A DNA stretch of 64,000 nucleotides from Glaciecola sp. (lineage in GTDB: Bacteria > Pseudomonadota > Gammaproteobacteria > Enterobacterales > Alteromonadaceae), in contig JAQWNF010000023.1 in the NCBI GenBank assembly GCA_029246415.1, positions 186,001-250,000 of the forward strand. The letters run 5' to 3'. Below the pieces are notes generated by a model, which was not told where the DNA came from, searched no databases, and worked only from the letters and a program-made list of their open reading frames with translations. Position numbers and translations under genes: made by a program. This document shows, in pieces, positions 34,973-44,463 of the stretch (positions within the stretch are counted from its first letter, which is position 1; each line of letters starts with the position of its first letter).

Positions 34973-36052
34973 TTAACGCACTCCAGTAAATGGTTTGACA
35001 ATGATCCCTTCATACATTTTTGCAGCGCCTGCCGACACCAGTAAATCACCTACGGATACACCGTGAGAAACAATCGCATGATCATTTTTAATGCTATCAA
35101 CCGTGACAGCTAACTGCGTTAACGAGCCATCATCAGCATTAAAACGCCACACATTAAAGCCTGCTTGCTTATCCCCCACCAACGCATTGATTGGAACACT
35201 CATACCTTGTTTATCGGTTTGTGATTTTAAGGTGACTTTTGCCACTGCTCGTGCACCAGGTGTAGCAACTAGTTCGTCTTGTTGGGCTAAAGCAAACACC
35301 ACATCATAGGTTTGTGATATGACATTTGGCTCCGCGGCATGCTCCACATACGTTACGTCATACCATTTTTCGGAAGCACCAATAATGGCAATTTGTGCAC
35401 TGGCAATATCACGTCGCGCATTAGCCGTAAAAATCCGCTCTGGCACACTAAAATGAAAATACATTTGTGAGACGTCTTGCAACTTGGCAATACTCTCTCC
35501 GGCAGACACAAAGCTATTATTCTCAACATAACGCTGTGAGATTTGTGCGTTAAAAGGCGCGTAGAGTTTGGTATAACTCAAATCTTGTTGGGCATTACTC
35601 AGTTCAATATCCGCTAGTTCAAGCGCTGTTTTAGCTTCGTCCATGCTACTTTGAGACACCAAGTTTTTAGCAAACATTGACTCAATACGGGTTAGCTCTC
35701 TGCGTGCTTGCATTAACTTTGTCTGCTTTTCTAATACTTTGCGTTCAAACGGCAGCGGGTCGATCATAGCTAATAACTGTCCGGCTTCAACGACACTGCC
35801 TGTTGGCATGTCTAATTGCACCAAACGCCCTGTAACTTCAAAGCGCACTTCTATGGTTTTCACCGCAGACACAGTGGCAGGAAAACGAAAGGTATTATCA
35901 TTATCAATCGCCTCAACCGGTGTCAACTTGACAACAGTTGGCATGACAACTGGCGCGTCTTCACTCGTATTTGGCGAGCATGCAGATACACTTAATATGA
36001 TGAATACCGCACAATAAAAAGTGCGTAATGAAGAGATGTAAGTCGATATCAT
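34973..36052 (-). CDS. RND efflux periplasmic adaptor, lipoprotein
   Basis: A 359-residue membrane fusion protein. It begins with a lipoprotein signal (IILSVSAC), followed by the barrel-sandwich half RFEVTGRLVQLDMPTGSVVEAGQLLAMIDP, an alpha-hairpin (about 95-150: KQTKLMQARRELTRIESMFA) and YAPFNAQISQRYVENNSFVSAG. It couples the permease to an outer-membrane channel. It is first in the operon; two palindromic operators lie just upstream, shared with the divergent TetR gene. Confidence 0.92.
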   Translation of the reverse strand: MISTYISSLRTFYCAVFIILSVSACSPNTSEDAPVVMPTVVKLTPVEAIDNDNTFRFPATVSAVKTIEVRFEVTGRLVQLDMPTGSVVEAGQLLAMIDPLPFERKVLEKQTKLMQARRELTRIESMFAKNLVSQSSMDEAKTALELADIELSNAQQDLSYTKLYAPFNAQISQRYVENNSFVSAGESIAKLQDVSQMYFHFSVPERIFTANARRDIASAQIAIIGASEKWYDVTYVEHAAEPNVISQTYDVVFALAQQDELVATPGARAVAKVTLKSQTDKQGMSVPINALVGDKQAGFNVWRFNADDGSLTQLAVTVDSIKNDHAIVSHGVSVGDLLVSAGAAKMYEGIIVKPFTGVR

Positions 36053-36084
36053 AATAGTCAGAAGCTCAAATAGTAAGAATAAAA

Positions 36085-36107
36085 GTAAACTAGTAAGTGT
36101 AGTTTAC
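36085..36107. promoter_or_regulatory. Palindromic operator 1 between efflux genes and TetR regulator
   Basis: GTAAACTA and TAGTTTAC form a perfect 8-bp inverted repeat with a 7-base spacer. It is placed 33 bases upstream of the efflux adaptor ATG and is a likely TetR-type binding site. Confidence 0.65.
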
Positions 36108-36122
36108 GTCACTTCTGGTAAA

Positions 36123-36142
36123 AGTAAACTACCTAGTGTACT
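36123..36142. promoter_or_regulatory. Palindromic operator 2 upstream of TetR regulator
   Basis: AGTAAACT and AGTGTACT are inverted repeats with one mismatch and a 4-base spacer. They share the AGTAAACT core with operator 1. The site covers the GTG at 36136, so that codon is unlikely to be the regulator's start. Confidence 0.55.
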
Positions 36143-36174
36143 ATTTTGGTCTGATCCTTTTTTATGGTGTAATT

Positions 36175-36798
36175 GTGAGCTTGATCCCGAAACTGACCCG
36201 CAGTGAAATTAAACGACAAGCTATCATTGATGCGGCTTGCCAAGCATTTCAAAAGTTTGGTGTACAAGCAACGAGCATGGATAAAATAGCCGAGCTGGCA
36301 AAGGTATCTAAACGCACTGTGTATAATCACTTTGCAACTAAGCAAGCATTGGTCGTGTATTTGCTCAATGATATTAGGACTCGAACGCTAGTCGATGTAG
36401 ACGTTGAAACCTCATATGATCCGCAGCGCTCAGTTGAATCACAACTGCTCTTGCTCATAACAGCTGAAATCAATCTGTTTAGCTGCGTTCATTATATTGA
36501 TTTAACTCGAATGGCATTTGGGCATTTTTTATATCACCCCGAAGAATTAAAGCGAGAAGTCGATAAGGTAATGTCCCAAGAAACTGCTTTTCAACGGTAT
36601 TTACGCAGTGCATGTGAGCACAAACAACTGCAAATTCCCAACATCAAATTTGCCTCTGAACAACTACAAAACCTCATTAAAGGTAGTTGTTTTTGGCCGC
36701 AATTTTTAAAAATTGAAGCCCCATTGACCGATGAGCAAAAACAGCATATTGCAGTAGAAAGCACTGCCATGTTTTTAGCTCGGTACAGTAAAGGTTAA
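36175..36798 (+). CDS. TetR/AcrR-family transcriptional regulator
   Basis: About 207 residues. The N-terminal helix-turn-helix is clear: RQAIIDAACQAFQKFGVQAT, MDKIAELAKVSKRTVYNHF, TKQALVVYLL. The C-terminal ligand domain (LMLLITAEINLF-like LLLLITAEINLFS) is of the AcrR C-terminal type. GTG 36175 is taken as the start because no in-frame ATG precedes the HTH and the other GTG (36136) lies inside an operator. It is divergent from the RND operon and probably represses both. Confidence 0.9.
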   Translation: MSLIPKLTRSEIKRQAIIDAACQAFQKFGVQATSMDKIAELAKVSKRTVYNHFATKQALVVYLLNDIRTRTLVDVDVETSYDPQRSVESQLLLLITAEINLFSCVHYIDLTRMAFGHFLYHPEELKREVDKVMSQETAFQRYLRSACEHKQLQIPNIKFASEQLQNLIKGSCFWPQFLKIEAPLTDEQKQHIAVESTAMFLARYSKG

Positions 36799-36815
36799 GA
36801 CTGAGTATTTATATG

Positions 36816-37487
36816 TTACTTGGGCGGATCAACTTTATTCGCATTGGAACTATTGACTCGATACCATCCAGCAATAGAAAAGCGATCACGCTTGGTAGGT
36901 AATACTTCGTGCAAATGATCTTCACTCAAAAAAACTGCAATGGTCGCAAAACTAGGAATGACGCTAATTCCATCAGTGAGGTCATCGTCAGTGTAAATTA
37001 CCAGCTCTCCACCATCATCAACTCCCCAGTCAGGATTTAAGTAAACGACAACCGATAACACTCGATTCGCTTGACCTTTAAATGCATCAAAATGTTTTTT
37101 GTAAAAACTGCCCGGAGGATAGTGAGCAAAGTGGCTTTCAAATGAAAACAGGCCCATAAACAAATGGCGATTAAGGTATTGTTGTAAACGAGCAGACCAT
37201 GCTAGCCAGTCTCGACCTGCATCACTCTCGCCATTGATCCATGCAATTGCATCACGGCGAACAAAGCTGTTTTGTTGTAATTGTTGTAAGCGGCCAATAC
37301 CCGCCTCATCAAATTGATACTCAGGCATCTGCATCACATGTGTATGCAGAGATTCAGCTAAATCCAATGGCAAAGCATTCGGTTGAATACTAAAGCCTTT
37401 GTCATGTATATCATTAGCAATCTGCGCAAACAAAGTATCACTGTACTCTGGAGGGGTTGGCAGCAAGGTTAAATCAAGAGTTTCCAC
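36816..37487 (-). CDS. 2OG-Fe(II) oxygenase family protein
   Basis: A 223-residue protein with the prolyl-4-hydroxylase-like fold: the Fe ligands H and D in KKHFDAF, a distal His in HLHEVLP, and the 2-oxoglutarate Arg in KRDRFSIAGWY. VVYLNPDWGVDDGGELVIY is the typical core strand region. Related proteins hydroxylate protein prolines or small molecules; the substrate is unknown. It is a single gene convergent with the tetR gene (17-bp gap). Confidence 0.88.
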   Translation of the reverse strand: METLDLTLLPTPPEYSDTLFAQIANDIHDKGFSIQPNALPLDLAESLHTHVMQMPEYQFDEAGIGRLQQLQQNSFVRRDAIAWINGESDAGRDWLAWSARLQQYLNRHLFMGLFSFESHFAHYPPGSFYKKHFDAFKGQANRVLSVVVYLNPDWGVDDGGELVIYTDDDLTDGISVIPSFATIAVFLSEDHLHEVLPTKRDRFSIAGWYRVNSSNANKVDPPK

Positions 37488-37687
37488 AGAGGCTATCTTT
37501 GTAAGTAATTAAAGTCAGTGACTTTTACGCTACTTCGATGGATAGAGCAAGGATTATTGCGCACATAAAAATCATACTTCAGTCAATATGACTAAGAATA
37601 TGTCTTAGATTAATACTCCAAAACTTGTGTCATAATCAAAAAAAGTGGTACACATACGATACGTTAGGTATGTAAAACACAGCACAA

Positions 37688-39319
37688 GTGCAGAGACACG
37701 ACATTATCAAAACACATATATTTCAAGATTTTCATCTCAATACATTAAGCCAAGAGTTGCTGGCTCATTGTTACTTATTTGTCATAACCTGTATATGCCA
37801 ATTTACCTTCTTTACCCTGTCGTTTGGATACTCGGTTTTACCCGGATTTACTATCTGGTACTTTCCACTTGGCTTTCATTTTATTTTGTTTCTTGTGTTG
37901 CCATTGCGTTTTTGGGTAACCGCAATGCTTGCCATCTCTCTTGGAGGTGGATTTACTATGCAATACCAAGGTTCGGTGCATTATGAGTTCATCAAACATT
38001 TTGTTCTTTCGATGACTATCGCCATTCATACTTTACCCATTATTTATTTGGCTCGAATTAAGCGCAAACAAGAAAATTTATTTGCATTCAAGGCGATTGT
38101 TATTCTAGTGCTATTTGGATTCTTAACGCGGTTAGGCAACATTGGATTTCATTTTTTATCGGATACATCCGTGTATGACAAAGTCCCTGTGGACGAGCGT
38201 TTATATGTATTCATACAACATAATACAGCGGCATATCCAGGCATACTTTTTGCGATTTCAATTTACCTTGTGTACAAAGGTCTTCGCCAAAAGCGCCATC
38301 ATGTTCGCGCATTATCTCGGGAACTAATTAGTAAAATAGCGATATCATTAACTATTGCTATAATTACACTTTTTTATCTCTCTGATTTTTCTCAAAATAT
38401 TCTAAAAATATTGTTATTTTTACCGATTATTTGGTCCGGCTATCGATTTACATGGCTCGGCAGTTTGTGTTGCGCATTATGGATCAACAGCGTGTTATTG
38501 ATTTTGTTATACGGTGCGAGTAATGAGTTACTGGTCTCGTTTCAACCTTTTATCGTGTCGTATTTTTTAATTGGTCTGGTAACTGCTGGTTTGCAATTAG
38601 AACATCGACGCTCACGCCAAGCATTATCCAAAAACCAACTGGCATTAAAAGCTAAATACGCGAACTTGACTCAATCACAACATGAGTTACAGGCACTTGC
38701 GTTACAGATTGTTAACTTACAAGAGCTTGAAAAAAAGAACTTATCGCAGGAACTACACGATGATGTAGGACAAAATATTACCGCATTAAATATCTCGATT
38801 TCGATGCTCAATAACCAGAAACTATTCGCTGAGTATAAACCGACTGTGGTTAATAAAATACGGGTGATGACAGATCAAATTTACTCCAATGCGTATGAAT
38901 TAATGTATTGGTTACGCCCGCGTTCTATTGATGATTTAGGTTTAAAACAGACCTTAATAGGATTATTTTTCAAAACTCGATTACAAGAGCACAATATTGA
39001 ATATCACGCTGATATTGAAGGGGACGTCAATGCACTCGATGATGGGTTGCAAATAGCGTTGTTTAGGATCGTTCAAGAATGTGTCAAAAATGTCGTGCAA
39101 CATAGTGCCAGTCAAACTTGTCAGCTATCCATTTCATTTTCTGATCAAATCATTCATATCAAATTTACTGATAGAGGCAAAGGGTTTCCTGAAAGCGTAT
39201 TAAATCACCCTTTCAGCGGAGGCTTATTTAATATTCAAAATTACATGATGGCGTTAGGTGGCAGAATGCAGTTGAGGAATGATAAGGGAGCGCATATCCA
39301 TGTACAGCTACCAAGATAA
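37688..39319 (+). CDS. Membrane sensor histidine kinase (HisKA_3 type)
   Basis: A 543-residue kinase. About eight membrane spans (to residue ~305) resemble MASE1-type sensor regions (PGFTIWYFPLGFHFIL). The dimerisation domain holds the phospho-accepting H357 in LSQELHDDVGQN, and the C-terminal ATPase has the N box LFRIVQECVKNVVQHS, the G1 box DRGKGFP and G2 GGLFNIQN. No ATG is available in front; GTG 37688 is the start. The next gene overlaps its end by 20 bp. There is no response regulator next to it; the one at 2227 is next to a relict of a very similar kinase, so it may be the partner (inference). Confidence 0.87.
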   Translation: MQRHDIIKTHIFQDFHLNTLSQELLAHCYLFVITCICQFTFFTLSFGYSVLPGFTIWYFPLGFHFILFLVLPLRFWVTAMLAISLGGGFTMQYQGSVHYEFIKHFVLSMTIAIHTLPIIYLARIKRKQENLFAFKAIVILVLFGFLTRLGNIGFHFLSDTSVYDKVPVDERLYVFIQHNTAAYPGILFAISIYLVYKGLRQKRHHVRALSRELISKIAISLTIAIITLFYLSDFSQNILKILLFLPIIWSGYRFTWLGSLCCALWINSVLLILLYGASNELLVSFQPFIVSYFLIGLVTAGLQLEHRRSRQALSKNQLALKAKYANLTQSQHELQALALQIVNLQELEKKNLSQELHDDVGQNITALNISISMLNNQKLFAEYKPTVVNKIRVMTDQIYSNAYELMYWLRPRSIDDLGLKQTLIGLFFKTRLQEHNIEYHADIEGDVNALDDGLQIALFRIVQECVKNVVQHSASQTCQLSISFSDQIIHIKFTDRGKGFPESVLNHPFSGGLFNIQNYMMALGGRMQLRNDKGAHIHVQLPR

Positions 39320-41000
39320 TAATCAAACCGCGCCAGTATTCGCTGGTGACATGCCATCTAGGCAAGACTCCAATTCTATCTATAAATTACTGTTGTGTTA
39401 TTTCATATTATTAAGTGTAGCGAGTATTATTGACCGTATATTGCTAAGTCAAAGCGCATTACCACTGTTCTCCATGCAAACCGTGATAGCTTATGTAATG
39501 TTAGTTTTTAGCCCCAGCAAACGGTGGCGAGCTTTAACCCCTCTAATTGCGTTGGTTGCGCTATTTACACTGATTCCGCCGATGCACTTATTAAACTACA
39601 ACTCATTTGTGATAATCACTTGGGCATTTCTAGGACAAATCTGCGTAAGCCTTGTAACAGTTATCATTAGCGCTCTTGTCACGCAACGTTTGCTGCGCAC
39701 CACTGAAGTGTTTACACTACGATTTATTCATATGCTGTTCACTTGCGCGATTGCATTTACCATAGTGCATCAATACATGACTGCGGTGGCAAGCAATAGA
39801 ATTGATGCTTTTGATTTAGGCCATTGGCAATATTTAACCGATAGTATAACAGGTCAAATTACGGGCATTGCTATCGCGATAAATGTGTTGTTAATGATTT
39901 TAATGCTTAGATACCAAGGCATGAGTAACATACCAAAATTAACAGCTAGAAGTCTCTGGCTGCTACTTGTTTCTTTCATCGGCATATTAGCCACTTTATA
40001 TTATGGTGGTGATTTAATTAGCTACCTCTGTGTGTTTATTGTCATCCCAGCCCTGTGGTTTTGTTATCGTTACCGTTGGTGGGGACTATCTAATTTTGCC
40101 TTTGTCATCAATATCATCACCATGATTTATGTCATGATTGTTATTGTGAATATGCAAACAAATAGTGACATTGCACTGTTAACCCAACTTGGGTTTTCAT
40201 TAAGTGATATGGCTTGGTTTTTGTTAGGATTGAACCTAATTATTTTATACATCAACGCGATGATCCATGAGTTAGATACGACACAATCATCCATTGAACA
40301 CAGCCAAGCGTTCATGGTTAAACGTAATGATGAACAGCAAATACTCAACCAACAGATCAATCAACTTAATAAACATTTGATCAACGCGCAAGAATTACAG
40401 CGCAGAAAACTCTCTATTGAATTAAGAAATCAAATGGAGAAAAACATTCATGAGCTACAGCAAGCAATTAACTTACTCGAATTACAAGCAAGCCTGAGCG
40501 GTGAAACGAACAACCCATTTACTAAAATAAAAAGTTTCACGCATTATATTTTCATGTCTGTTTTTGAACTCATCAACTGGCTCAAACCAGAAATATTAGA
40601 GCGGTTTGGTTTAATTGGTACTTTAAAGAGTCGCTATTTTGCCGATAAGTTAGCACTTAGTAATATCGAGTTTACGTTTTTAAGTCAGGGAGAGCAGATT
40701 AATATTCCGGATAACATCTCACTTGTGCTGTTTAGGATCACCCAAGAGGCTGTCAACAATACGATAAAGCATTCACAGGCGAGTGAATTGACTATTTCAT
40801 TGATGTTAACAACTGAATATATAGAATTTATTATTTTTGATAACGGTGTAGGTTTTGATAAGGCCACCACTGAACAAGGGTTTGGCTTAGCGGGCATGGA
40901 AAATCGCGTAAAAGTGCTTAATGGTAGCTTTAACCTAAAGTCAGGTAAGGCCGATAGCACTGGTACGCAAATTAAAATTACACTTCCATTACAACATTAA
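39300..41000 (+). CDS. Membrane sensor kinase lacking the phospho-accepting histidine
   Basis: About 566 residues, with eight or so membrane spans, a helical linker, and a HisKA_3-like helix in which the invariant His is Arg (KLSIELRNQMEKN, about residue 376; the neighbour has ELHDDVGQN). The ATPase domain is intact: LFRITQEAVNNTIKHS (N box), DNGVGFD (G1), GFGLAGMENRV (G2). It could bind ATP and phosphorylate or restrain its neighbour in a heterodimer. ATG 39300 has AAGGGAG nine bases upstream; an ATG at 39279 is the alternative. It overlaps the first kinase by 20 bp and the convergent pfkA by 4 bp. Loss of His in an otherwise well-kept gene suggests a real pseudokinase rather than decay. Confidence 0.83.
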   Translation: MYSYQDNNQTAPVFAGDMPSRQDSNSIYKLLLCYFILLSVASIIDRILLSQSALPLFSMQTVIAYVMLVFSPSKRWRALTPLIALVALFTLIPPMHLLNYNSFVIITWAFLGQICVSLVTVIISALVTQRLLRTTEVFTLRFIHMLFTCAIAFTIVHQYMTAVASNRIDAFDLGHWQYLTDSITGQITGIAIAINVLLMILMLRYQGMSNIPKLTARSLWLLLVSFIGILATLYYGGDLISYLCVFIVIPALWFCYRYRWWGLSNFAFVINIITMIYVMIVIVNMQTNSDIALLTQLGFSLSDMAWFLLGLNLIILYINAMIHELDTTQSSIEHSQAFMVKRNDEQQILNQQINQLNKHLINAQELQRRKLSIELRNQMEKNIHELQQAINLLELQASLSGETNNPFTKIKSFTHYIFMSVFELINWLKPEILERFGLIGTLKSRYFADKLALSNIEFTFLSQGEQINIPDNISLVLFRITQEAVNNTIKHSQASELTISLMLTTEYIEFIIFDNGVGFDKATTEQGFGLAGMENRVKVLNGSFNLKSGKADSTGTQIKITLPLQH

Positions 41001-42040
41001 TATTGGTTTTGAACTGTCAGCGCTAGGATGTTTTCTTGCGCATCCACTAATTGTTGATTGACGGTTTTGGTGTGTTTAACGGCGTCAGCTAAACTCACAT
41101 GGCAAATACCGCTGTTTTGTTCTGCTATCATAATGTTGTGTTTACCTGCGTTCAGCGCTTGCACTGCAGCAACACCCATTTTAGTCCCCAGCAATCGGTC
41201 TTTAGGTACTGGTGAGCCACCGCGTTGAATATGCCCTAAGACACAAGCGGTGCAATCCACATCAGCTTGGTGCTTTAGCTCATCAGCCAGCGCTACAGCC
41301 CCACCCTGCCATAAATTTTCCGCCATTACGATAATATAACTGCCATGATTGGATTGTTGGGCTGTATTGATCTCTGCGGCGAGTTTTTGTAGTGTCGCCT
41401 GCTTGTTATTAATCGAAAAATTTTCAAACGATAGGACTTGTTCAGCACCACTTGCTATACCAACGTTAAAGGTGATATGCCCGCTGTGACGTCCCATCAC
41501 TTCGACAATAAATATACGTTCAAACGCGTCAGCGGTGTCACGAATTTTATCAATTGCTTCAATGGCAGTGTTGACCGCAGTGGCAAAGCCAATGGTAAAA
41601 TCAGTACTATCAAGATCATTATCAATGGTGCCTGGAATACCAATAATCTGACCTAACCAGAATGCTTGTAAGGCAAGTAAGCCATTAAAGGACCCATCGC
41701 CACCGATAACAATTAACGCATCGATATATTGGTCGGTTAATGTAGTTGCAGCTTGTTGTAAGCCTTTTTCTGTTAGCATGTCAGGACAACGGGCGCTTTT
41801 TAAAATCGTGCCGCCACGTTGAATAATATTGTGCACATCATCGGCGGTTAACACTTTGGCTTGGGCAATGTGTTCTTCGCGTAGAAGTCCATTGAAGCCG
41901 TGATAAAAACCCACCACATCATAATGATAATGGTGAGCAGCAAGCACCACCGAGCGAATGGCTGCATTCATACCTGGCGCATCTCCGCCACTGGTTAAAA
42001 TGCCAATCCGCTTAATCATATGTTTGGCTTTATCAGACAT
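40997..42040 (-). CDS. pfkA: ATP-dependent 6-phosphofructokinase
   Basis: A 347-residue PfkA with RIGILTSGGDAPGMNAAIRS, the ATP-binding GGDGSFNG, the catalytic PGTIDNDLDSTDFTIGF and VEVMGRHSGHI. GGDGS rather than GGDDT indicates ATP, not pyrophosphate, as donor. It makes fructose-1,6-bisphosphate. Many family members begin MIKxIG, and an ATG for that form is at 42019; the longer start at 42040 has a GGGA upstream, so the start is open. Confidence 0.93.
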   Translation of the reverse strand: MSDKAKHMIKRIGILTSGGDAPGMNAAIRSVVLAAHHYHYDVVGFYHGFNGLLREEHIAQAKVLTADDVHNIIQRGGTILKSARCPDMLTEKGLQQAATTLTDQYIDALIVIGGDGSFNGLLALQAFWLGQIIGIPGTIDNDLDSTDFTIGFATAVNTAIEAIDKIRDTADAFERIFIVEVMGRHSGHITFNVGIASGAEQVLSFENFSINNKQATLQKLAAEINTAQQSNHGSYIIVMAENLWQGGAVALADELKHQADVDCTACVLGHIQRGGSPVPKDRLLGTKMGVAAVQALNAGKHNIMIAEQNSGICHVSLADAVKHTKTVNQQLVDAQENILALTVQNQY

Positions 42041-42088
42041 TAATTAATCATCCCTATTTATGTTTGAAGTGCTCTACTCTAGTTTACC

Positions 42089-43228
42089 TTACGCTATCCG
42101 TGCTATCGAATGATTGCCGATTTCACTAATAGATTTAGCACCGGTTAACGTCATCGCTACGCGCATTTCTTTTTCGTATAAATCTAACAAGTGTTCAACG
42201 CCTTGTTGCCCTCCAGCGGCAAGTGCGTAAATGTAAGAGCGTCCAAGCATAGTGCAATCCGCACCAAGTGCTAACATGCGCACGACATCTAAACCGTTGC
42301 GAATACCCGAGTCCACAAATATTTTAAGATCGCCTTTAACCGCATCGGCAATAGTCGGCAGGGCTTGAGCAGAAGACATTACACCATCTAGTTGTCGACC
42401 GCCATGATTGGATACAACAATACCGTCAGCACCAAAGCGCACCGCGTCTTTGGCATCGTCGACATCCAAGATCCCTTTAATAATCAAAGGACCCGTCCAA
42501 TACTCGCGGATCCACTCTAAGTCTTTCCACGAAATAGAGGTATCAAAGTTATCGCCTAACCAACCAATATAATCGCCTAGCTTTGTGGTTTTGTTACGAT
42601 ACGCAGAGATGTTACCTAAATCATGGGGTTTACCCAACAAGCCAACATCTAGCGCCCAAGATGGATGTTGCATAGCTTGCAATACTCGTCGCACTTCGGC
42701 TCGTGGTCCACTCATGCCCGAATGCATATCGCGATATCGTGCTCCAGGGGTTGGCATATCAACGGTAAACACTAAGGTCGTGACGCCAGCTAACTTGGCT
42801 CGCTCAAGTACATTTTTCATGAACTCGCGATCTTTTAGTACGTATAACTGAAACCACATTGGACGTTGAATTTGTGGGGTGACTTCTTCAATCGGACAGA
42901 CCGACACCGTGGACATGGTAAACGGGATCCCTTTGTTCTCAGCAGCTTTAGCAGCTTGGACTTCTCCGCGACGGGCATACATGCCTGTCAAACCGACAGG
43001 TGATAAGGCAATCGGCATTGAAAACTTTTCACCAAACACGTCGTGTTCTAGGCTCAGATGCGACATATCTTTTAAGACTTTTTGTTTTAATGCGATGTTT
43101 TGAAGATCCGTCTCGTTGCGCCTTAACGTACTCTCGCTATACGAACCGCCATCGATGTAATGGAATAAAAACGGAGGTAATTTGGCTTTGGCTGCAGCCC
43201 GAAAATCAGTAGTTGCTGAGATGATCAT
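42089..43228 (-). CDS. lldD: FMN-dependent L-lactate dehydrogenase / alpha-hydroxyacid oxidase
   Basis: A 379-residue FMN barrel enzyme. It has [18 protein letters not shown], the catalytic pair region [12 protein letters not shown] with its His, [20 protein letters not shown] and [12 protein letters not shown]. The length and motifs match LldD, which oxidises L-lactate to pyruvate into the respiratory chain. The divergent LysR regulator 119 bp away is a plausible controller (inference). Other 2-hydroxyacids remain possible substrates. Confidence 0.92.
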   Translation of the reverse strand: MIISATTDFRAAAKAKLPPFLFHYIDGGSYSESTLRRNETDLQNIALKQKVLKDMSHLSLEHDVFGEKFSMPIALSPVGLTGMYARRGEVQAAKAAENKGIPFTMSTVSVCPIEEVTPQIQRPMWFQLYVLKDREFMKNVLERAKLAGVTTLVFTVDMPTPGARYRDMHSGMSGPRAEVRRVLQAMQHPSWALDVGLLGKPHDLGNISAYRNKTTKLGDYIGWLGDNFDTSISWKDLEWIREYWTGPLIIKGILDVDDAKDAVRFGADGIVVSNHGGRQLDGVMSSAQALPTIADAVKGDLKIFVDSGIRNGLDVVRMLALGADCTMLGRSYIYALAAGGQQGVEHLLDLYEKEMRVAMTLTGAKSISEIGNHSIARIA

Positions 43229-43347
43229 AATGTTGGATCCCTGTAAGATTTTGCATGAATGTATGATATTTGTTAAGTATATCCCTTTACTTTTAAGCGA
43301 TAAATAGAAATAATAAAACTAATAGTTTCCAAAAATGAAGTAATAGT

Positions 43348-44250
43348 ATGTTTGCAAATGACCTTGTTTTATTTTCTCAAATAGTTGAGCTGGGCAGTTT
43401 TAAAAAAGCGGCTGAGCTGAACAATATCACTAATTCAGTGGTGAGTAAGCGTATTACGCAATTAGAAAAAGCCCTCAACGCACAATTACTCTATCGCACT
43501 ACTCGCAGTTTAGCGTTAACTGAAGCCGGCAAGAAGCTGGCTTCCAGCGCTGATATCATTAAGCATGTCACCCAAGAGGCAATTGACGACATTAAGGATG
43601 ATAATGACATGGTAAGTGGCCATATCAACATGTCGGTACCGACTATTTCGGGCGATTTGTTATTGGGCGAAGCCGTTGCTGAATTTTGCCACTTACACCC
43701 CAATGTCAGTGTCAATATGTCGTTAGATAACCGCTTTGTCAATCCTCTAGAAGAAGGATATGACTTAGTGATCCGCACCGGTTTATTAGAGGACTCAAGC
43801 TTAATTGCTCGGCATATTATTAATTCACAATGGGTGATCTGTTGTTCACCTTATTATATCAGCCGTTATGGCAAGCCCGCCGAGCCCACAGAGTTAACAC
43901 AACATAATTGTATGATATATCTCTATCAAGCAGCTGGTGCAAGTAACTGGGCATTTAGTAATGAGCAAGAGCAATATACAGTCAAAATCCACGGGACATT
44001 TGCGAGCGACAACGCCAGTGCATTGCGCAAAGCTGCGCTCGCTGGACATGGGATTGTGCACGTCCCTAAGTGTTTGGTACATGAAGATATACTCGCAGGC
44101 GATCTGGTGACTCTGCTTAACGATAAGGTGGATAAAACCATCGGAGTCTATGCGCTACATCCGTTTATCAAAAAGACGCCGCGTAAGGTCACCACATTGG
44201 TGGAGCATATCAAGAATGCATATTTGGCGAAGGGAGAGTATTTTGAGTGA
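43348..44250 (+). CDS. LysR-family transcriptional regulator
   Basis: A 300-residue regulator. The N-terminal winged HTH has FSQIVELGSFKKAAELNNITN, SVVSKRITQLEKALNAQLLYRTTRSLALTEAG in pieces, and the C-terminal substrate domain includes GHINMSVPTISGDLL and HGIVHVPKCLVHEDILAG. It is divergent from lldD. The effector is unknown. The 119-bp intergenic region is AT-rich; no clear operator could be picked. Confidence 0.92.
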   Translation: MFANDLVLFSQIVELGSFKKAAELNNITNSVVSKRITQLEKALNAQLLYRTTRSLALTEAGKKLASSADIIKHVTQEAIDDIKDDNDMVSGHINMSVPTISGDLLLGEAVAEFCHLHPNVSVNMSLDNRFVNPLEEGYDLVIRTGLLEDSSLIARHIINSQWVICCSPYYISRYGKPAEPTELTQHNCMIYLYQAAGASNWAFSNEQEQYTVKIHGTFASDNASALRKAALAGHGIVHVPKCLVHEDILAGDLVTLLNDKVDKTIGVYALHPFIKKTPRKVTTLVEHIKNAYLAKGEYFE

Positions 44251-44276
44251 TGGGAAATGAACTAATGTTAAGCAAT

Positions 44277-44462
44277 CTAATGTCGCTTAGCACTCTTCCA
44301 CGTCCCACCATATTGATACCCTTCATTATCTTTCACAGCCAATTGACAAGTCTTACACAGTAATTGCCAGTCGGTGAATGCCGATATTTTTATGCGAAAT
44401 AAGGTTGTTGAGGCCTTAGCACAACTAGCGCAAGGTTTGGGCGGACGTTGTCGTGCAGCCAT
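44277..44462 (-). CDS. Small Cys-rich, probably zinc-binding protein
   Basis: A 61-residue basic protein with two CxxC pairs (CASC near residue 11 and CKTC near 36), a likely zinc knuckle, and a charged tail ending KSAKRH. It begins 1 bp after the stop of the GreA/B-C-like gene, so the two are coupled. No family name is known to me. Start ATG 44462; a frame nine bases longer overlaps the upstream gene. Confidence 0.6.
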   Translation of the reverse strand: MAARQRPPKPCASCAKASTTLFRIKISAFTDWQLLCKTCQLAVKDNEGYQYGGTWKSAKRH

Positions 44463-44463
44463 G

